Assembly (NCBI GenBank): GCA_012270065.1
Contig: JAAXJB010000064.1
Coordinates: 19,470 to 71,952, forward strand
Direction: 5' to 3'
DNA: 52,483 nt
From: Rubripirellula sp.
GTDB taxonomy: Bacteria; Planctomycetota; Planctomycetia; Pirellulales; Pirellulaceae
Below, one piece after another: positions 18,047 to 27,200 of the stretch (position 1 is its first letter; every line of letters begins with the position of its first letter). The notes under the pieces were generated by a model, which was not told the DNA's origin, did no database searches, and saw nothing but the letters and a program-made list of their open reading frames with translations. The translations under genes and the position numbers were made by a program.

Positions 18047-19741
18047 CTAGATGTTGTGCAGGTACTCGGAATTGAGCAGCGGTTTGTCCTGATTGACTAG
18101 GAATGAACGTAACCCGAATTGCTGTTGCTCACTCTGCACGGACCAGAATCGCAATGCGTTCGGTGCAAAGTTCATCCATGCCTCTGTAGTCAACAGTTTC
18201 TCAACGCGGTCGCGAACACTCTGCGTCTCGCCGACATAGAGCACTGCATCTCCCTGCAGAACAGCGTAAACCCCGGGACAATCATATTTTTCCTTCACAC
18301 ATTGTCTGATTGCCACACGGTTCGGCGTGCGCTGCTGCTTCCAGTGTTCATACTGTTCCGCTGCCAGTTTTCGATAACGCCGGGTACCCGCCCGCTTTCG
18401 TAAAGCCAGTGCCGCCCATCGGTACTCAAACGACGAATATCCAGGCGCAAACAGACCCGCCAGCAGGTCAAACTCACTGGTTGCCTGCGGACTACACAAC
18501 ATCTCATCAAGCGTCATGCCATAGTCAATCGACACCAGCCGCATCGCCGCCTCACTGCCATCTCTGTAAGGATCCATATCAGCGTACGACAATTTGCGAC
18601 CAGGGTTGGTTGATTTTGGCAACTTACCGGACTTGCGAATTCTCAACAAAAACGAATTCCACATCCGCGCGTCACCTGGCAGTTTGCGTTCCCGACAAAC
18701 CGCCAGAAACCGTTTCGACAATTTCGGGTCGCAGAGCAGGTAGTCCGTGGAGTGACCATCGGAAGCAGCGACGAATGCCTCGATGACAGCGGCTTCTGTT
18801 TCAGCATCCAGCGAAATCACCGGTTTGCCGTTCTTGAATTTTGTCCGCTTTTTACCACGCGAAGTTTTCGGTGCACTTTTCTGTGGATCAGCTGGACCAT
18901 CAAGATCCTGGCCGACTTCGCAGGCGTTGATCCGGTCTTCGATTCGTGCAACGTACTCTCTGGAAAGTTCAAATCCATTCCATCTCCGACCCAGTTTTTT
19001 CGCTACCGCCAAGGTGGTACCGCTGCCTCCGAAAGGATCGACGACCAGATCACCCGGGTTGCTTGAAACACGGATGATCCGTCCAAGAAGTTGCTCTGGC
19101 ATCTGACAACCATGAAATCCCTCTCGTTCCTTGAAAGTGCCTGCAACCCGTGAGTAAAACCATGTGTCATGGGATGGTGAAAAACCTGGAGGCGGTGCAT
19201 CCTGGGGGCGGAGGATCCAGGTGTTATCCGGCAATCTGCCCTTGGTACTCGCCCGGCTGTCGGCATAAACCAGTTGCCGCGCAGAAGCAACACGAACAGC
19301 CGGATTCTCTCCATTGAATGTAAAGTCGTCCGGGTCTTTGACAAAATGGAACAAATGAGTGTGGGACCGGCTGAATCCACGCACACAATTCACTCCAAAA
19401 GTGTAGTACCAGATGACCCAACTGCGGGAATGAAAACCAAGTTGCTGCGACAGCACTTTCAATTCCGCGGCATACTCGTCGCCAATGGCCAGCCAGAAAG
19501 TACCGTTGGGCTTCAGCGCCGTATGGACCTCCCGGATCCATGCCTCACAAAACTCAAGATAATCCGTCGTCGTGCGTTGATCATCGTAAACATCGTACGA
19601 GTATCCAATGTTGAAAGGTGGATCCGCGAAAACCAGATCCACTGAGCCTGCTTTCAATTGTCGAAGTTTTTCGATGCAATTGCCCTGATAGATACGATTC
19701 GGCTGAAGGGTCAATGCAGGACTCCCGTGATGAGCATGCAC
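18047..19741 (-). CDS. DNA methyltransferase fused to a GIY-YIG domain
   Basis: This 564-residue protein has three parts. Residues about 15-275 form an adenine-N6/cytosine-N4 DNA methyltransferase with the catalytic DPPFNIG (40-46) ahead of the SAM-binding DPFGGSGTT (235-243). Residues about 300-470 follow a basic linker and match no domain I recognise. Residues about 485-564 form a GIY-YIG domain (GVY 490-492, YVG 502-504, R510). The glutamate that binds metal in active GIY-YIG nucleases is expected nine residues before the conserved proline (P554). R545 occupies that place, so the domain may bind DNA without cutting. The start is GTG 19741, the first start after an in-frame stop. No separate restriction or specificity gene adjoins it. 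Confidence 0.88.
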   Translation of the reverse strand: MHAHHGSPALTLQPNRIYQGNCIEKLRQLKAGSVDLVFADPPFNIGYSYDVYDDQRTTTDYLEFCEAWIREVHTALKPNGTFWLAIGDEYAAELKVLSQQLGFHSRSWVIWYYTFGVNCVRGFSRSHTHLFHFVKDPDDFTFNGENPAVRVASARQLVYADSRASTKGRLPDNTWILRPQDAPPPGFSPSHDTWFYSRVAGTFKEREGFHGCQMPEQLLGRIIRVSSNPGDLVVDPFGGSGTTLAVAKKLGRRWNGFELSREYVARIEDRINACEVGQDLDGPADPQKSAPKTSRGKKRTKFKNGKPVISLDAETEAAVIEAFVAASDGHSTDYLLCDPKLSKRFLAVCRERKLPGDARMWNSFLLRIRKSGKLPKSTNPGRKLSYADMDPYRDGSEAAMRLVSIDYGMTLDEMLCSPQATSEFDLLAGLFAPGYSSFEYRWAALALRKRAGTRRYRKLAAEQYEHWKQQRTPNRVAIRQCVKEKYDCPGVYAVLQGDAVLYVGETQSVRDRVEKLLTTEAWMNFAPNALRFWSVQSEQQQFGLRSFLVNQDKPLLNSEYLHNI

Positions 19742-19940
19742 CTCTTTTGCGACGAGGCGGCGGTATCACGCTTTGGAAGGGGGATAATCAAAAGCAAGAT
19801 CTTACCAACTCAGGGATCACTCGCGCAAGCCATGACCGGAATACAGACAAACTGGCCACCCATGAATTGGCATACCCCGAATGGTCAGGACCGATCAATC
19901 ACATCCGTATCTGGATCGTTATCGCCATCGTCAACCGCTT

Positions 19941-22900
19941 TTACTCCGCTACAAGAACGCCATTCATTACCATCCAATGCCCGGGAAACGTACACAAATA
20001 CGGATACCGGCCCGGTTCACTTGGTACACGAAAATAAATCGTATGCTCGGCGTAAGGTTCCACCACGTTGGTGTGAGCGAGAATATCACTGGAGGATGGA
20101 ATGTAGTGCTGGGCAGCTGCTTGAGGATCAGAAATCAGACGGTTGCACTGCTCTCCCACTCGCTGCAGTGTTCCGGATTTCAATAAAGCCCAGTTGTGAG
20201 GCACTGAATCAGGATTTTCAAAGGTCAGTTTTACTGCCTGACCCGCGGGCAAACGGATCTCCTGGCGATCAAACATCAAATTCTTGGCGGCTTTCAACGT
20301 CAAAGGCTGAGCGTCAGCAATTGCCTTGTTGTACGGATTTCGTCGGGATACAACCGGCCTCGACAAATCCGCCAACATCGGATGTGGCAGCACGATCTTG
20401 TCGGCCGGCTGGTAAGACGGAAATTCTCGAAATGGTTCATCCAGATGATTGACTGACATGAACAGGTCATGCTCCTGCTTTTGACCTGAAGTCACCAGAA
20501 GATGAAGTTGGTTTACCGGCTGTAAATTCGGTATTTCAAGAAAAAGGCTCTTACCATCAGGAAGGACACTGGCAGATTTCACCTCGAGCACATCGTGACC
20601 GCGCAACCCCAACTGCCGCGTTGAATACTCAGGTGAACCATAGGCGCCACTGTAGCGATAGTTCCACGCCTGAACAAAGTGTTCTTCTGGATCACAGACC
20701 ACATCACGATTCAAAGACTTCAGGAAATCAACACGAATTCCATTTTCGTGGACATGAAAACCGATGGGCAACTGTGGTTCATCCCCGTTGTATCGAACGC
20801 GTTGAAAGCAACCATCATCAGTGGTGTAAGTTCCCCATCCAGCCATCCCTGACACATACAACTGTCCATCCTTTGGATTGAATTTGGCACGATGCGCTCC
20901 AGAAGCAAATTCACCAGCAATCGGAGTCACCGCACCCTGAATCCATCCATCAAATTCGTCACGTAGCAACAGAAATGCACGACCTGCCCCAAAAGACAGG
21001 TGAACCATCTGCCCTTGCACGGGCCCCCATCGCTTGCTGTCAACATACACCTGCCCACCACTGGAATTATCAACACCGCGTGGAAGATACAGCATCGGTA
21101 TCTCCGGAGGTTGCTTGAGACTCCCACCGGGTCGACCAAAAAATGGTATTCCACGACCGTCCGGTGACTTGCCTGTCAAACGATTGAGCAGAGGTCCGTC
21201 AGGTCGAACAGCTGCAATCATTGAGGCTGGCATCCAATCACCCTCACTACTTGGAATGGTAACCAGACCATCCGGTGTCAGACCCAGACCATCGGAGTTT
21301 CGTAAACCATTTGCGATGACCTCAGCTGACTGACCATCAGCAGCAATCCGCATCACACCCTGTTTTCCCGACGCGGTGTAAAAACGACCCTCTGCATCAC
21401 GCCACAAATCACAGGTAAAGTCGTGACCGCCTGGCGAGGTTTCCAGGGCACGGCTGAAACACTCATAAAAATCAATTTCCCCATCATCATTAAGATCATG
21501 CAGACGCGTCAATTGATCTCTGCCCATGACAAAAATCTGATCTTCATGCACAGCAATGCCAAGTGGTTGAAATAACCCTGAGGCGATCCTGCGCCAACTG
21601 ACTTTCTCAAGAAGTCCATCCAAGCCTGTTGCACGCCAAACATCACCCTGCATGGTGCAGAGGACTGCGGAACCATCTGACAGAAAATCATGTCCACTTC
21701 CGTAAACCAGCGCTTTCCATGGGTTATCACTTGGCAGTGGAATCGTGTCGATAGCATAGGGTGCTGTCTTTCCAAGTTGACCCTGAACGTCCATCGTCTG
21801 CGGCCACTGGGGCTTACCACCCTGCAAATGTTCTCGGTCTGGGTGTTTCCCACGAGGCAAGGCGACACTCACAAACTTTCCATTGACTAACTGCGGAGCA
21901 TCCAGATATTCCACACCGTCAACCGCGTACGAGAAGATCAAGCGATTGTTGTAACGGTAAAAACCGAGGTATTTTTTTGTCTGCGCATTGGCGAGGAATT
22001 CGCGGTCACCAAGATCGACTTGCAAGGTCTTTCCGATTTGTCGTAACCCCTGCATGAACCCATGCCTTACCGTCGAAAACCCGACAAACCCACCCGACCA
22101 GATTCGTCGATAGGTCAAGGTATCAGGATCAAAACAGGCCGACAGGCGTCCTTCACCAGTCCCTACCTGCAGACACATTCCCCGTGTCACTCGAATCCCT
22201 TCTCCGGTAAATACTCCACACAGCAGATTTCCAAGATCTGTCTCATTCCAGCGTCCATCTGCCCAGGTTGGTTCGGACTGGTTACCCCAATGACCGTCTT
22301 CACCACCATCAAGGCCTGGAAACTCTGTCAAAAGTGTGGGTCGTGGTTCGACCTGACGGAAGTATCGCGCCTGTTTACGATAAAAATCGTAAAGCCGGTC
22401 CCGGTTGACGTTGGCCTGCCAGTTTGGCCAGCGTTCCGGCTCCAGTGGTTCGCGTGACATTTCAAAGGATTGGGGATGATGACCATGCGCGTGAGAAAGC
22501 AGGGTATCGATTCCGGCCTTGCTGAGCTTCTCATGTTTGCCGAGATCAGCCAGAAACGAAATCAAATCGTGCCTGTCCTGCAAAGAAAGCGTTGACATCA
22601 AACCTGCGGGCATTAGCGATCCAACCGGCTTGACGACCTCAACGTCATCTTTGCTGATCGTGATTGATTTGCCTGTAGCACTGTCGCGAATCACCAACTC
22701 AGTAGCGCTGTCGCTGATCCGGTATCCGCGATAGACCTGACCATCCACATCCAGAACGGAAATGGATTGGAACTCTTCTGCCACCACCCTCTGTGGCCAG
22801 AAGAGTGACTCCACAATGTGGTTCAGTTTCTGTTTCTTTCCCACATCACTCAAATCAGGACCGACCGCGCCTCCATGCTCACCAACTTTGTGACACGAAA

Positions 22901-23111
22901 GACAGGCACTGGTCGGAGCAGAATAGATCACTGCGCCGCGACCTGGATTTCCTTTCTCCAGAGACTCTGTTACCAGACGCTTCACCAGTTCAGCGTCATA
23001 CGGCAGATTTTCAGCAACTGCCTGATAATCCCGGGCGAACAGACCCGTGAGTAGAACAACGGCAATCCATGAATAATTACCACATCTGATGTTTCGAAAC
23101 CGACGTGTCAT
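19941..23111 (-). CDS. Exported cytochrome c / propeller / azurin-like fusion
   Basis: This 1056-residue protein has an N-terminal signal segment (SWIAVVLLTGLFA). A planctomycete-type cytochrome c domain follows, with heme motif CLSCH (C70, C73, H74). A long central region of about 700 residues looks like a membrane-bound-dehydrogenase-type beta-propeller (GLGLTPDGLVTIPSSEGDWMP, PRGVDNSSGGQVYVDS). The last 100 residues form a cupredoxin with azurin-type copper ligands: H972 in PHNW, then C1040, H1045 and M1049 in CTFPGHWMVM. Heme and type-1 copper in one chain suggests electron transfer from a periplasmic oxidation to a soluble or membrane carrier. The substrate is unknown. It is the last of three exported-protein genes on this strand. 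Confidence 0.88.
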   Translation of the reverse strand: MTRRFRNIRCGNYSWIAVVLLTGLFARDYQAVAENLPYDAELVKRLVTESLEKGNPGRGAVIYSAPTSACLSCHKVGEHGGAVGPDLSDVGKKQKLNHIVESLFWPQRVVAEEFQSISVLDVDGQVYRGYRISDSATELVIRDSATGKSITISKDDVEVVKPVGSLMPAGLMSTLSLQDRHDLISFLADLGKHEKLSKAGIDTLLSHAHGHHPQSFEMSREPLEPERWPNWQANVNRDRLYDFYRKQARYFRQVEPRPTLLTEFPGLDGGEDGHWGNQSEPTWADGRWNETDLGNLLCGVFTGEGIRVTRGMCLQVGTGEGRLSACFDPDTLTYRRIWSGGFVGFSTVRHGFMQGLRQIGKTLQVDLGDREFLANAQTKKYLGFYRYNNRLIFSYAVDGVEYLDAPQLVNGKFVSVALPRGKHPDREHLQGGKPQWPQTMDVQGQLGKTAPYAIDTIPLPSDNPWKALVYGSGHDFLSDGSAVLCTMQGDVWRATGLDGLLEKVSWRRIASGLFQPLGIAVHEDQIFVMGRDQLTRLHDLNDDGEIDFYECFSRALETSPGGHDFTCDLWRDAEGRFYTASGKQGVMRIAADGQSAEVIANGLRNSDGLGLTPDGLVTIPSSEGDWMPASMIAAVRPDGPLLNRLTGKSPDGRGIPFFGRPGGSLKQPPEIPMLYLPRGVDNSSGGQVYVDSKRWGPVQGQMVHLSFGAGRAFLLLRDEFDGWIQGAVTPIAGEFASGAHRAKFNPKDGQLYVSGMAGWGTYTTDDGCFQRVRYNGDEPQLPIGFHVHENGIRVDFLKSLNRDVVCDPEEHFVQAWNYRYSGAYGSPEYSTRQLGLRGHDVLEVKSASVLPDGKSLFLEIPNLQPVNQLHLLVTSGQKQEHDLFMSVNHLDEPFREFPSYQPADKIVLPHPMLADLSRPVVSRRNPYNKAIADAQPLTLKAAKNLMFDRQEIRLPAGQAVKLTFENPDSVPHNWALLKSGTLQRVGEQCNRLISDPQAAAQHYIPSSSDILAHTNVVEPYAEHTIYFRVPSEPGRYPYLCTFPGHWMVMNGVLVAE

Positions 23112-23155
23112 TGGTCACTTCGCAGGCAATCAAAGGGATGAAACAGTCATGCAAA

Positions 23156-23186
23156 CCCCATTTCATTCATGAAATTCAGAATGGGG
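23156..23186. terminator. Possible hairpin terminator
   Basis: A 7-bp perfect stem (ATTTCAT/ATGAAAT, 23160-23175, 2-nt loop) is flanked by CCCC and GGGG that can extend it. It lies between two minus-strand genes, 57 bp after the stop of the 327-residue protein. There is only a short T run after it on minus, so termination would be weak. Confidence 0.35.
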
Positions 23187-23242
23187 TGCTGATGGGATGA
23201 ATGCGGGAAACAGGATGCCTTGGTACCTGAATTCGAAGTGCA

Positions 23243-24226
23243 TCACTTCTTTCCGCTCGGGATATCAATCAGAATCGGCTTGTCTGTCCGCTCCTTGGCA
23301 GGTTCACTGACCGCCGCAGTGCCAAGCTTCTCATTCCAATCGACCGCAAGCAGCAAATCAAAACCTGGATTCTGCTCTTTGACCTGACAGGAACAGGGTC
23401 CCACCACAAATCTTGACGCCATCGCCACGGTGTCGCGAAAGATCCCTTTGCCAACCAGAGCATAAAGGACACGTCCTCGCCCAATTACCGGAAAAGCCAT
23501 GGGCTCATTGAGTGTTTCCAAATCCGGCTCACTCCCCATCAACATCTCAAGAAACAGAGATTCGTTGGGATCATTCCTATCAAGGGTAATGATGGAAAAA
23601 CCCAGTCGCAGTTCAATCGGGTTTTCTGGCTGAAAAAGGTCATCTTCCTCCAACTCTTCCTGTGGAGGCAATTTCAAAGACTGTTCGTTTTTCTTGACCT
23701 CGACACGCAACCTCTCAAGTGCGGCCTCATCCTGGGCCTTGTCGCCGCAGGGGACAAAAACCCACACAGCCGAGTCTCCTGATAATAGCCGCTTCACCAG
23801 CTGCTGCCGTACAGGCGAATCAATGACTCGCTCCGCAGTTTTGCGGCTCAGCGGGTGCACACTCACTATCCGATCTGGTACCTCCTGTGCATTGCGTGGG
23901 TAAAGCGTGACAAGGAGTGGTTCGTCACCAGCGGCATGTTTCTGCCATGCTTCCCGCAACACCGTGTCATTTGTTTCACCAATGGCAATCGTCCGCACAT
24001 TGAAATTCGCTGGTGTCTTGGCATCGATATCAGCGTTTTTCAATGCTTCGACATGAGCAAGATCTTCCGCACTGAGTGCTCCTTCATGCAGCACCACCAA
24101 TTCGTAGGGATCAGCGGGCCATCGCTCCAGTGCATACCGGAACACAGGCACATTGCAGGCGACGGCAACCGAGGCGGCCAACGTACAGACAGTCAAGAAA
24201 AGCACAGCTGTCTTGGTATTTTTCAT
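23243..24226 (-). CDS. Exported protein of unknown function
   Basis: I do not recognise this 327-residue protein. It starts with a clear signal peptide (AVLFLTVCTLAASVAVA) followed by CNVPVFRYALERWPADPYELVVLHEG. The C-terminal part holds a Cys-x-Cys pair (GPCSCQVKEQNPGFDLLLAVDW), a motif IGRGRVLYALVGKGI, and further cysteines at the mature N-terminus (ACNVP) and in FVPCGDK. The cysteine preceded by AVA is not a good lipobox. The paired cysteines could bind a metal or form a disulfide in the periplasm. It lies 41 bp downstream of the giant propeller gene and 131 bp upstream of the cytochrome/azurin gene, all on minus, so the three may be co-transcribed. Confidence 0.75.
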   Translation of the reverse strand: MKNTKTAVLFLTVCTLAASVAVACNVPVFRYALERWPADPYELVVLHEGALSAEDLAHVEALKNADIDAKTPANFNVRTIAIGETNDTVLREAWQKHAAGDEPLLVTLYPRNAQEVPDRIVSVHPLSRKTAERVIDSPVRQQLVKRLLSGDSAVWVFVPCGDKAQDEAALERLRVEVKKNEQSLKLPPQEELEEDDLFQPENPIELRLGFSIITLDRNDPNESLFLEMLMGSEPDLETLNEPMAFPVIGRGRVLYALVGKGIFRDTVAMASRFVVGPCSCQVKEQNPGFDLLLAVDWNEKLGTAAVSEPAKERTDKPILIDIPSGKK

Positions 24227-24267
24227 GGCAAGCTCAAAGCAGGAAAATCATGTGGAAGAACGTCAAC

Positions 24268-27200
24268 TCATTTCTGTTCGCCAGAGTTCTGACGAATCAA
24301 CTCCAGACCTGAAAGCAGAGGTTTGCCCTGTTTTGCCTGAAAGCGGATATCCAATTCTTCACCGACGAGGATGTCATTGAGGACAAACACACTGTCCCCC
24401 GCTTCGCCGGACGCTCCTTCAATTGTAACATCTGAAACGGCAAGCTTGTCCTGAACGTAAACGTCAAATACCCGGCGATCATCTCCATCGAGTTTGGATT
24501 GACTGAAGAAAAGCCGCAATTGGTAACGATCCTGCGGTCTCGCATCTTTTGCTTTTGCTTCTGCATCGATGATCAACCGGGCGTGATTCTGGCCGGATTT
24601 GGAGTAAGCTGCCAGCTTATGGTCACCTTCCACTGACAGCAGAAAGGCCATTGAATTTCCGGCCTTCCAGTCTTTTCTCTGTATTACCGATTGAATCAGT
24701 TCAGCCAGGTTGGGTGTTCTCTGTCTGGACCACTTCTGTTGTGTGCCGGTCTTCTGTTCGGTTTTCCACGACACCGCCCCAGTGCCGAGCTTGCGATTTG
24801 ACAGATTCCGCTCCGCCTTCGCAAAGCCCTTCGCGTTTCCAGTGTCCTCTACCGAAATTGTCATCACCGTTGATTTCTCTTCTGGTTGAACAGTGGCAAA
24901 CTCGATGTAGGCATCGCGAACCACACTGTCTTGATACATGCGAAGCTTGTTAAACCGAAGTCCCAGAAGCTGATTGCCAGACTTCTCGCTGAACTCGAGA
25001 TCTTCACTTGCCAAGTCAACCACACCCTTGCCATTTTCCATCGCATCGTCGTTGACGTGCGCGACCGGAACACCGTTTTGCAACGAGTATTCATCCCGCA
25101 TCTGCATGGAAATTTTCAAGTCCGTGATACCATCAAGCCCTGAAGACATGACCCAGGGGTACTCGGATTTGGCCGCGAAGGAAGCATGATGCCCAAACAC
25201 GCTGGCATCCTCATTCCATTTGATTTTAAGTGGTGGTGATGGACCAGCGGTAACCGGGTACTCCAACCAGAGTAAGCCATTGGGATCACGTCGATCACCG
25301 GCCGCGCCGAAATTGATTCCAACACGTTCAATACGCTCCCCATGCGTTTCTACTGATGCCGCTGTATTGACACTCCACAATTCAACTTCGGGCATGTGCA
25401 CCAAAGCGAGTGAGGTCTGATTCTGATAGGCGCAACTGCAGGTTCGTGTGTAATCCGGCGCATTCAAGACACCATTGGCGACCACCAGGTTGGATGTGCA
25501 ACCTGATTTGAAACCGCCGAGATTTCCGGTACCCGCGTTCGTCTGCAGATCGTAATACCCTGCCGCACCTGATCGGAACGTGAGCAGGTTTTCGCTGGCA
25601 ATGATATTGTTGCATCCATAGGCTCGTGTGATCTTCCATGGTTGCATTTGACCCGTGATAGGATTGGGTACCATTTTTTGCCGACCATCAAGTAGATAAA
25701 ACGCTCCACCAGACTCAGCATACGAATTCGTGTTGGTGATGATCAAATCGTTATGCAAAATGCATGGTCCGGTATATTTCAAAGACGATTTTTTCCATCT
25801 AATCGTTCCGTCGTCTGCTGAATGGACAGCCATCCCCTGACCAACTTCACTTGACAACCTGTCACTTGCAGCGGCACCTGCCTGCAGCAGCAAATCGTGT
25901 TGCTCCGAATAACCAAGCCACGATCCAAATACATCCTCATCAACCTGCCAACTGACTTTCCCGCTCAGATAGTCAACTGCGATGATGCGATTCACCGAAG
26001 CATCGAGCTTTCCCCGTCGCCTCAATGCATCTTCAACTGGAGCCGGATTTCGATCCAGACAATAGACCTGATCACCTCCTGCAACAATTCCGTTATGCCA
26101 AAAACTGTTCTGGGCATCTATTTTCCAAAGCACGTCACCACTGTGACGGTCAAAGGCAATCAGCCCCATGCTGGCTGCACGATCAAGACTCTTGGAACCA
26201 AATCCCTGTCGGTTCTTCTTCAGCTTCTTGTCTGACTCAAACGACAAACCCAGCCTGTCTCGATAGGATGCAAAGGCATACCCACCCAGTAGCACATTTT
26301 TGTAAACACCGATGTATCCCCACTGTGGATCGACTGTATCGCCGTAAGCAGGCAGCCTGATATCTTTCAGGTCCTCGCCGGTCACACTGTCCAACACGTG
26401 GCAAGTTGAACCCTCGACGATGTACACGCGGTCCTGAGTGACAACATAATTGGTTCCGCGGCCATTCGCGCCTGGAATATGGACCTGGTTGTATTTGGTA
26501 TCCAACGGTGTGTTCTCGTAGGTACTGTCAAAGTAGACATCATTGGTACCCAGATCCTTGAATTCGCGTTTCCAAAGCACTCGTCCGGTGTAAACATCAC
26601 GGGCACTGAGACTGTTCATTCCCTGGATGTACAGCCGGCCACCGATCACCTGCTCTGGTGGGCCATGCCCATGCCGCGGCAGCACATCCATATTGCTGCT
26701 GCCTCCGAACCACAGCACACCAAGTGGCAATTTAACGCGCCGGTCGTCCGACTTGATCGAGTTGGCCACGTCGCCGTATTGATGTGTCCAATCAGCTGCT
26801 CCGGGCAACGCACCGATCCGTTTGACCGAAACACCGTGCGCATGAATCTGTACCTTGGCCTGCTCCAGTTCCAGTTGCTCGAGCTGCTCTGCAATCTGTT
26901 CACGCCCATTCTTGACGAGAATGTGCAAGACACCACCATACGGACGCACAGTTCGATAAAGCCGACGAACGGCTGACGGATCAAACTCATTGGAGGAGTC
27001 ATGATCAATGAACATCATGTTTCCAACATAGCTGGGCAACATGGTCTGCTGTGGATCCCCGACATGCACCGTAACCTTGCCGTACTGGTTCTGCCGATCC
27101 AATGCCAGACGTTGTCGCCCGACTGCCTCCAGATCATCATCCATGACCACGAGCTGATCGAATGGCGAATTTGCGATGAGTGCGGCCAATCGGCCACCTT

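Noticed and set aside
18047-19741. Complete type II restriction-modification locus
   Set aside because: No separate endonuclease gene adjoins the methyltransferase, and the fused GIY-YIG domain appears to lack its catalytic glutamate.
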